From an uncultured Legionellaceae bacterium (GTDB lineage: Bacteria; Pseudomonadota; Gammaproteobacteria; Legionellales; Legionellaceae), in the NCBI GenBank assembly GCA_903887975.1, contig CAISSD010000092.1:1-9949 (forward strand): a DNA stretch of 9,949 nt, in the 5' to 3' direction. The position numbers were made by a program, and so were the translations under genes. Under the pieces are notes generated by a model. It was not told the origin of the DNA and did no database searches. It worked only from the letters and a program-made list of their open reading frames with translations. This document shows, piece by piece, positions 5,966-9,949 of this stretch (its first letter is position 1; the number at the start of each line of letters is the position of its first letter).

Positions 5966-8900
5966 ATGACTTCATACACACGCAATCAGGAGCGTTATCT
6001 TTTTGCTTTTGTCAAAACAGTTAATGTGGTTTTGGATGAGCATTTCAAACAACCACTTGAAAAAGAGGCAACCAATCTTATGGGTGCTGGGGTTGACCTT
6101 GGTGTTCAAACAGTTTCTTTGGCTGTCGCTGTGTTGACTGCAGCACCGACCATGGGCACCAGTTTAGCGGCTTTTGTGGCTGGTTTGTCTTTGGTTAAAA
6201 GTGCTGAGGAGGTGTATAAGGTGACCAAAGCCAATTTTGGTCCGATTGACTCTGAAGCAGGTGATGAATGGGGTAGTGATGAGCAGCGTCTTCAATGGTT
6301 TTTGATTTTACGCAATACCGCTTTTTTATTGGCCGTTCGCTACAAACATACCATAGAAGAGTATTTGGATGAGGCTAGCGTTAAAGTTTTTGCCCGTTAT
6401 GCAGCCGAGCGCTTGAGTAAAAAATTAATTAAAAAATTTCAAGAAAACAACGAAGATGTTCCCAATCATGAGTGGTTGGCGAATTATTTGATTGAGCCTG
6501 TTAAGCAATCGCTATCATTGTCGAACGAATATCCTGTGGCATTAAAAAATAAAAGCAATACCCGATTATTGCCATACGCGACAATCTCTGCCAAATGGTT
6601 GTATGTCCGCGCCAGATGGGTTTTGTATGATGAAGAAGGTCATCATAAAGTCTATGCTTCTGCCACTGAGACTCAATTTTTAACGCATAAAACCACGATA
6701 AAGCAATATGGTTACATGAGCTTACTCAAAGCGTATCGAATAAAGAATCAAAAAACTCATGTGGATGAGGCTTCTTTAAAAGATATTTCAGATGAAGTTG
6801 GTGGTGATCTCAATAAGTTTTTATGCTTTCATTATTTGGTTCAGCGAGGTGATGTTGAAGACTATACCAAAAATTTGAATCCCCATGATGACTTATCTTT
6901 GAATCAATTCATGAGTCGTCGTTTGAATCAACAGGTTATTGCCTGTTGTCATGATGATAGACTCATGGGATTAAATATGCAGGGTGGGGATTTTTCGGAG
7001 GCCAATTTTTATCGTGCCAATTTAAAAGATTGTAATTTAATACAGGCCACATTTAGAAAAACCAATTTGGTTGAGGCTCATTTTGAGGGAAATAATCTTC
7101 AAAATGCTTGCTTTGAAAATGTTTTTGCTGAGAAAAGCACATGGAACAACGTTCATTTTGAGGGAAATTTTTGTCATGCAAAAATGACTGCTTCAATGCT
7201 GAATCAATGTTCTTTTGGTGCGAATTTTGCATCTCAGGACATCGATTGGACATTGGCGGTTTTGAAAAACATCATCACAACCGATGATACAATTAAAGCT
7301 TCTTTTGATGAACAATTGAAAGCAAGTCGAGAAGCGCATTTGCAATTACAATCGGAGTTGTATCAATTAAAAGTACAATTAAATCAAACAACCAACAACA
7401 TTGGTGGAACGAACACACCCATTCGTCAAGCGAAAAATTTAAAAGAACCGGTTGCTGAATTATTACTTAAAATTACTGCATTGGAAAACAATAAACACAT
7501 TGATCCCAATGAAATTGAAAGCATCAAATTACAGTGTGAACTATTGAATGCGGCGACCCAGTTGAATAAAACGGCCATCAACGCGTTACAGCAGTATCAG
7601 ATTCATAATGACGAGCAGTGGTTGTTACAGCATAATCTTAATGAAAGTTTTAAAGAACGATTAGAATCCATCGAAGCAGAGCATAGTGTTTTAAATAGCA
7701 TTAAACATCATTGGCAATATGCGATTAATTCGACCTCTTATGAAGAACATAAAAAAAACTACATTGAATTGGTTGTTGCCTCAGCCAAAAACGAGGAACA
7801 AACGTTTCCTGTGGTTGATGCATTAGAAAACTTTATACAATCAAATGATCAGTTTTTATTGATGTTGGGTCAGGTTGGCAGCGGGAAGTCGTTGGTTGCC
7901 AGAATGTTTAAAGAAGAGTTGTTGCATCGCTACGAATCGGGAGAGACCAATTGGTTACCCATTTACATTCGATTAAATCAAGTTCAAGACACCAATCAAA
8001 ATTTTTTATTGGAGATTCTATATTCAGTATTTGAAAAAACCCAAGTGGATGATTTGTTTAATCATTACCAATGCATTTTTATTTTGGATGATTTGGGTGA
8101 AAGTACCACTTCATTACAACGAAATATATTTGAGCAAATCCATCAAATGAATGATTTGTGGACACTTTTTCCACCCAAAGTATTGGCACTGGCGCATCAT
8201 CAGGCGCTTTATGAATTGGAACAAGATTATCATGATTTATTAAAGATTGATAATGTCAGAAAATTTTCCACTGATTGCGAATGGATCATACAGAACTTTG
8301 ATGATGAACAAATTAGTCAATATTTAAAACGCCATGATGATGGCGCATTGGGTTTGCGAACGCGCTTTAGCGAGCTAACAAAAAACTTCAAATCCATTAA
8401 AAAAATGGCAAAAAATCCAATGATGTTGCAAATCATGGTGAGTGTTTTAAAAAATTCACCCAATGGTGATTCATTGCCATCATTACGTGTGGATTTGTAC
8501 CATGCTTTTTGTAAAAATTGGTTTAATCAAGTTCAGGATAAATTACCTCATGAATATCAAACTTATGGGATTTTTTATCACCATCTCAAAGAGTTGGCTT
8601 TTGCAATGTATCAAAAGAAGCAAAGTCATCTAGAACGGGATTATGATGAAAAACATCATGAACAAGATCCGTTAAGTTGGTTGGCGCAGGGGAAAAAAGC
8701 TTATTTGGCGCCAATATCCATCATCATCGAAGAATTAGCCGATTCAAATAGGATGATTCGTTATGAGTTTGTGCATCAATCCTTTGGTGAGTTTTTTTTA
8801 GCACAAAGATTGGTGGATTGTTTCATCAAAGATCATTTGACGCTTGGTGAGCAAATGCAATGTTGGAATTATGATTTTTTGTCGGATAGAAAAGGTACTT

Positions 8901-9949
8901 TGGATTTTATCATTGAAATCAGTAAGCAGCCAGAACACAATAAATTGATTATGAAGCATTTGGTTTCCATGTTGGAGCAGTGTATTGATAAAGCAAAAAG
9001 TAAAGATAAAAATCATTCTTTGACGTTTGTGTCTTCGAATGTCATGACGGTATTATGTGCTTTATCTTATGATTTTTCTGGAAAAGATTTAACGTATGTG
9101 AAAGCGGTTAAAGCCAATTTACGAGAAGGATTGTTTGCTTATGCTGATTTTTCTTATGGTGACTTTACCGGTGCTTGTTTTTTTGATGCCAATTTATTGC
9201 ATGTTAAGGCCATCGATACCAACTTTACCGATGCTCGATTCATTAGCTCACGACAGTTTCTTGATTTACAGGGACCAACCACTTCTTTTGCCGTTTACCC
9301 TTGTGCCACGGAAAGCATTGTAACCTATGTTATTGAGCCGAAAGGGGACAATCATTCTTATCAAATCGCCATCATACGTATTTATGATGGTTTGGTTTAC
9401 AAAAAATGGAACGCCCACAAACAAGACATACTATCTCTTTCCTGGATAAATTATGAGGGTAAAGCGTTATTGGCTTCTGCGGGTCTGGGTCAAACGATTC
9501 GGGTCTGGCAGGTTGATGAACAAATCACTGATGTGCGTGAGATGGTAAAATTTAAAAAACATCAAGCCCCGATTATCGCATTGGGTTGGCAACATAATGG
9601 GCGTATCTTGACCTCTTTAGACCGTCTCAGACAATTGTATTGCTGGGATATTGCCCAAAAAACACTCATTGTATCCGTGCCTGATTTTTTTTCTGACGTT
9701 GATGCATTTTCTTGGGGAAATAGTTCGGAGCGATTATTTTTGGCCAATAATATGTTGTTAAGAATATGGCCTGATCCCAGTGTGCGCTCTCTTTATGATC
9801 TGGCGACCTTATGTCATATTTCATCAGAAGACTCGATTTCAACCATGGCTTCTTGTTTGAATGATGATCAACTGGCGTTGGGATTTGTTTCGGGTTTGAT
9901 TGTGATACTTGACTATTCAGTTGCAGAACCTCGAATCATCCGAAATTTG
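5966..9949 (+). CDS. NLR-like STAND NTPase: N-terminal domain, pentapeptide repeats, NACHT, pentapeptide repeats, WD40 (3' end beyond window)
   Basis: An uninterrupted frame of 1328 codons that runs off the window. Domains in order: an unassigned N-terminal region (1-330) with a hydrophobic Ala/Gly/Val-rich stretch at 39-77; pentapeptide repeats (about 339-421); coiled coil and helical linker (about 440-620); NACHT-type NTPase with Walker A GQVGSGKS (635-642) and Walker B IFILDDLGE (704-712), NPMML (817-821) and FVHQSFGEFF (935-944); a second pentapeptide block (1036-1093); then WD40-like blades from about 1108. STAND proteins switch by nucleotide-driven oligomerisation, with repeat domains sensing a ligand and the N-terminal domain acting as effector. 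A cytosolic intrusion sensor is one reading and a secreted effector of a host-associated bacterium another; no partner gene is visible. Base composition is AT-richer than the genes to the left in the NTPase part. No signal peptide is seen. The existence of the gene and the NTPase call are firm; the role is open. Confidence 0.95.
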   Translation, partial: MTSYTRNQERYLFAFVKTVNVVLDEHFKQPLEKEATNLMGAGVDLGVQTVSLAVAVLTAAPTMGTSLAAFVAGLSLVKSAEEVYKVTKANFGPIDSEAGDEWGSDEQRLQWFLILRNTAFLLAVRYKHTIEEYLDEASVKVFARYAAERLSKKLIKKFQENNEDVPNHEWLANYLIEPVKQSLSLSNEYPVALKNKSNTRLLPYATISAKWLYVRARWVLYDEEGHHKVYASATETQFLTHKTTIKQYGYMSLLKAYRIKNQKTHVDEASLKDISDEVGGDLNKFLCFHYLVQRGDVEDYTKNLNPHDDLSLNQFMSRRLNQQVIACCHDDRLMGLNMQGGDFSEANFYRANLKDCNLIQATFRKTNLVEAHFEGNNLQNACFENVFAEKSTWNNVHFEGNFCHAKMTASMLNQCSFGANFASQDIDWTLAVLKNIITTDDTIKASFDEQLKASREAHLQLQSELYQLKVQLNQTTNNIGGTNTPIRQAKNLKEPVAELLLKITALENNKHIDPNEIESIKLQCELLNAATQLNKTAINALQQYQIHNDEQWLLQHNLNESFKERLESIEAEHSVLNSIKHHWQYAINSTSYEEHKKNYIELVVASAKNEEQTFPVVDALENFIQSNDQFLLMLGQVGSGKSLVARMFKEELLHRYESGETNWLPIYIRLNQVQDTNQNFLLEILYSVFEKTQVDDLFNHYQCIFILDDLGESTTSLQRNIFEQIHQMNDLWTLFPPKVLALAHHQALYELEQDYHDLLKIDNVRKFSTDCEWIIQNFDDEQISQYLKRHDDGALGLRTRFSELTKNFKSIKKMAKNPMMLQIMVSVLKNSPNGDSLPSLRVDLYHAFCKNWFNQVQDKLPHEYQTYGIFYHHLKELAFAMYQKKQSHLERDYDEKHHEQDPLSWLAQGKKAYLAPISIIIEELADSNRMIRYEFVHQSFGEFFLAQRLVDCFIKDHLTLGEQMQCWNYDFLSDRKGTLDFIIEISKQPEHNKLIMKHLVSMLEQCIDKAKSKDKNHSLTFVSSNVMTVLCALSYDFSGKDLTYVKAVKANLREGLFAYADFSYGDFTGACFFDANLLHVKAIDTNFTDARFISSRQFLDLQGPTTSFAVYPCATESIVTYVIEPKGDNHSYQIAIIRIYDGLVYKKWNAHKQDILSLSWINYEGKALLASAGLGQTIRVWQVDEQITDVREMVKFKKHQAPIIALGWQHNGRILTSLDRLRQLYCWDIAQKTLIVSVPDFFSDVDAFSWGNSSERLFLANNMLLRIWPDPSVRSLYDLATLCHISSEDSISTMASCLNDDQLALGFVSGLIVILDYSVAEPRIIRNL
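6080..6196 (+). other. Hydrophobic Ala/Gly/Val segment in the N-terminal domain
   Basis: Residues 39-77 of the large protein are nearly free of charge (only Asp44) and rich in Ala, Gly, Val, Leu and Thr, long enough for one or two membrane-spanning helices with a break at Pro61. It is preceded by charged sequence and followed by a charged amphipathic stretch (KSAEEVYKVTK). It could be a membrane-inserting effector segment or a buried helical hairpin. It is not at the extreme N-terminus and is not a signal peptide. Confidence 0.55.
6980..7228 (+). repeat. Pentapeptide-repeat block 1 (coding)
   Basis: Residues 339-421 follow the A(N/D)LXX pattern. The central hydrophobic residue recurs every five positions: Phe343, Phe348, Leu353, Leu358, Phe363, Leu368, Phe373, Leu378, Phe383, then Trp393 and Phe398, with one gap at Ala388; Asn or similar often precedes it. 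Such repeats fold as a right-handed quadrilateral beta-helix. The block becomes irregular after residue 400. Confidence 0.85.
7283..7399 (+). other. Predicted coiled-coil linker
   Basis: Residues 440-478 form a charged Leu- and Gln-rich helix (EQLKASREAHLQLQSELYQL and onward) with hydrophobic residues at heptad-like spacing. It directly follows pentapeptide block 1 and leads through further Leu/Glu/Gln/Asn-rich helix-like sequence to the NTPase. It may mediate self-association. Confidence 0.6.
7847..8830 (+). other. NACHT-type NTPase domain with C-terminal helical region (coding)
   Basis: Residues 628-955. Walker A is GQVGSGKS with Lys641; Walker B is IFILDDLGE with Asp708 and Asp709, 67 residues further on. 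FDDEQISQYL (778-787) matches the helix after the NTPase core in NACHT proteins, NPMMLQI (817-823) matches their conserved N-P-L-x-L turn, and FVHQSFGEFFLAQ (935-947) matches the F-x-H-x-x-F-x-E-Y/F-F-A motif that closes the helical region. The usual sensor-1 T-S-R is replaced by LALAHH (740-745), and Walker B lacks the usual D-G-x-D-E form. Confidence 0.88.
9071..9244 (+). repeat. Pentapeptide-repeat block 2 (coding)
   Basis: Residues 1036-1093 keep an exact five-residue register over twelve positions: Phe1037, Leu1042, Ala1047, Leu1052, Phe1057, Phe1062, Phe1067, Phe1072, Leu1077, Ala1082, Phe1087 and Phe1092, often preceded by Asp or Asn and followed two or three places later by Ala or Gly. 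This gives about three turns of a beta-helix between the NTPase and the WD40 part. Confidence 0.85.
9287..9949 (+). other. WD40-like beta-propeller start, cut by the window edge (coding)
   Basis: From residue 1108 the sequence turns beta-rich with degenerate WD repeats. One blade runs from WNAH (1148-1151) to IRVWQV with Trp1181, the next ends at CWDI with Trp1227-Asp1228, and the next at RIWPD with Trp1268. The Trp spacings of 46 and 41 residues fit WD40 blades. A further blade without Trp ends near the window edge (VILDY). At least four blades are visible, so more should follow beyond the window. Confidence 0.75.

Noticed and set aside
5966..6063. Signal peptide or type III/IV secretion signal at the N-terminus of the STAND protein
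   Set aside because: The first 38 residues are charged and polar with no Sec signal. Effector secretion signals for type IV systems lie at the C-terminus, which is outside the window, so nothing can be claimed.
7053..7253. 66-codon minus-strand frame inside the STAND gene
   Set aside because: Its Gln/Asn/Phe-rich repeat-like sequence is the shadow of the pentapeptide repeats on the other strand.
8798..9016. 72-codon minus-strand frame inside the STAND gene
   Set aside because: It is antisense to the NACHT helical region, which has recognisable motifs; no ribosome site or known domain.

Overview
The window looks like chromosomal DNA of a gammaproteobacterium of low to moderate GC. This rests mainly on an AlaA and a YggX that resemble the E. 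coli proteins closely. The tightly packed AT-leaning genes, and a very large eukaryote-like multidomain protein beside housekeeping genes, would suit a host-associated lineage such as Legionellales. That last placement is inference and no sequence search was run.

Left part (1 to about 5810) is compact and mostly conserved. On the minus strand lie yggX (Fe(II) trafficking, oxidative damage protection) and, upstream of it, a secreted polysaccharide deacetylase. A small four-helix membrane protein diverges from them and overlaps, tail to tail, a two-gene minus-strand unit: leucine dehydrogenase followed by a cation-dependent O-methyltransferase, joined by a 4-base ATGA overlap. Next come a secreted protein of unknown function (minus) and, divergent from it, a secreted chagasin-family (I42) cysteine-protease inhibitor. 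The inhibitor overlaps the 3' end of alaA (minus), the glutamate-pyruvate aminotransferase. AlaA and leucine dehydrogenase are both amino-acid/2-oxo-acid enzymes, so branched-chain amino acid and alanine nitrogen handling is the metabolic theme here.

Right part (5966 to the window end) is one reading frame of at least 1328 codons with no stop before the edge. It encodes an NLR-like STAND protein: an unassigned N-terminal domain with a long hydrophobic Ala/Gly/Val stretch, a first pentapeptide-repeat block, a coiled-coil/helical linker, a NACHT-type P-loop NTPase with its C-terminal helical part, a second pentapeptide-repeat block, and the start of a WD40-type propeller. This order of domains is what signal-transducing NTPases with regulated oligomerisation look like. 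Its role (anti-phage or other intrusion sensing, or a secreted host-directed effector) cannot be settled from this window. A promoter-like sequence and an 8-bp palindrome precede it. No RNA genes, insertion sequences or CRISPR arrays were seen, and no convincing intrinsic terminator was found.
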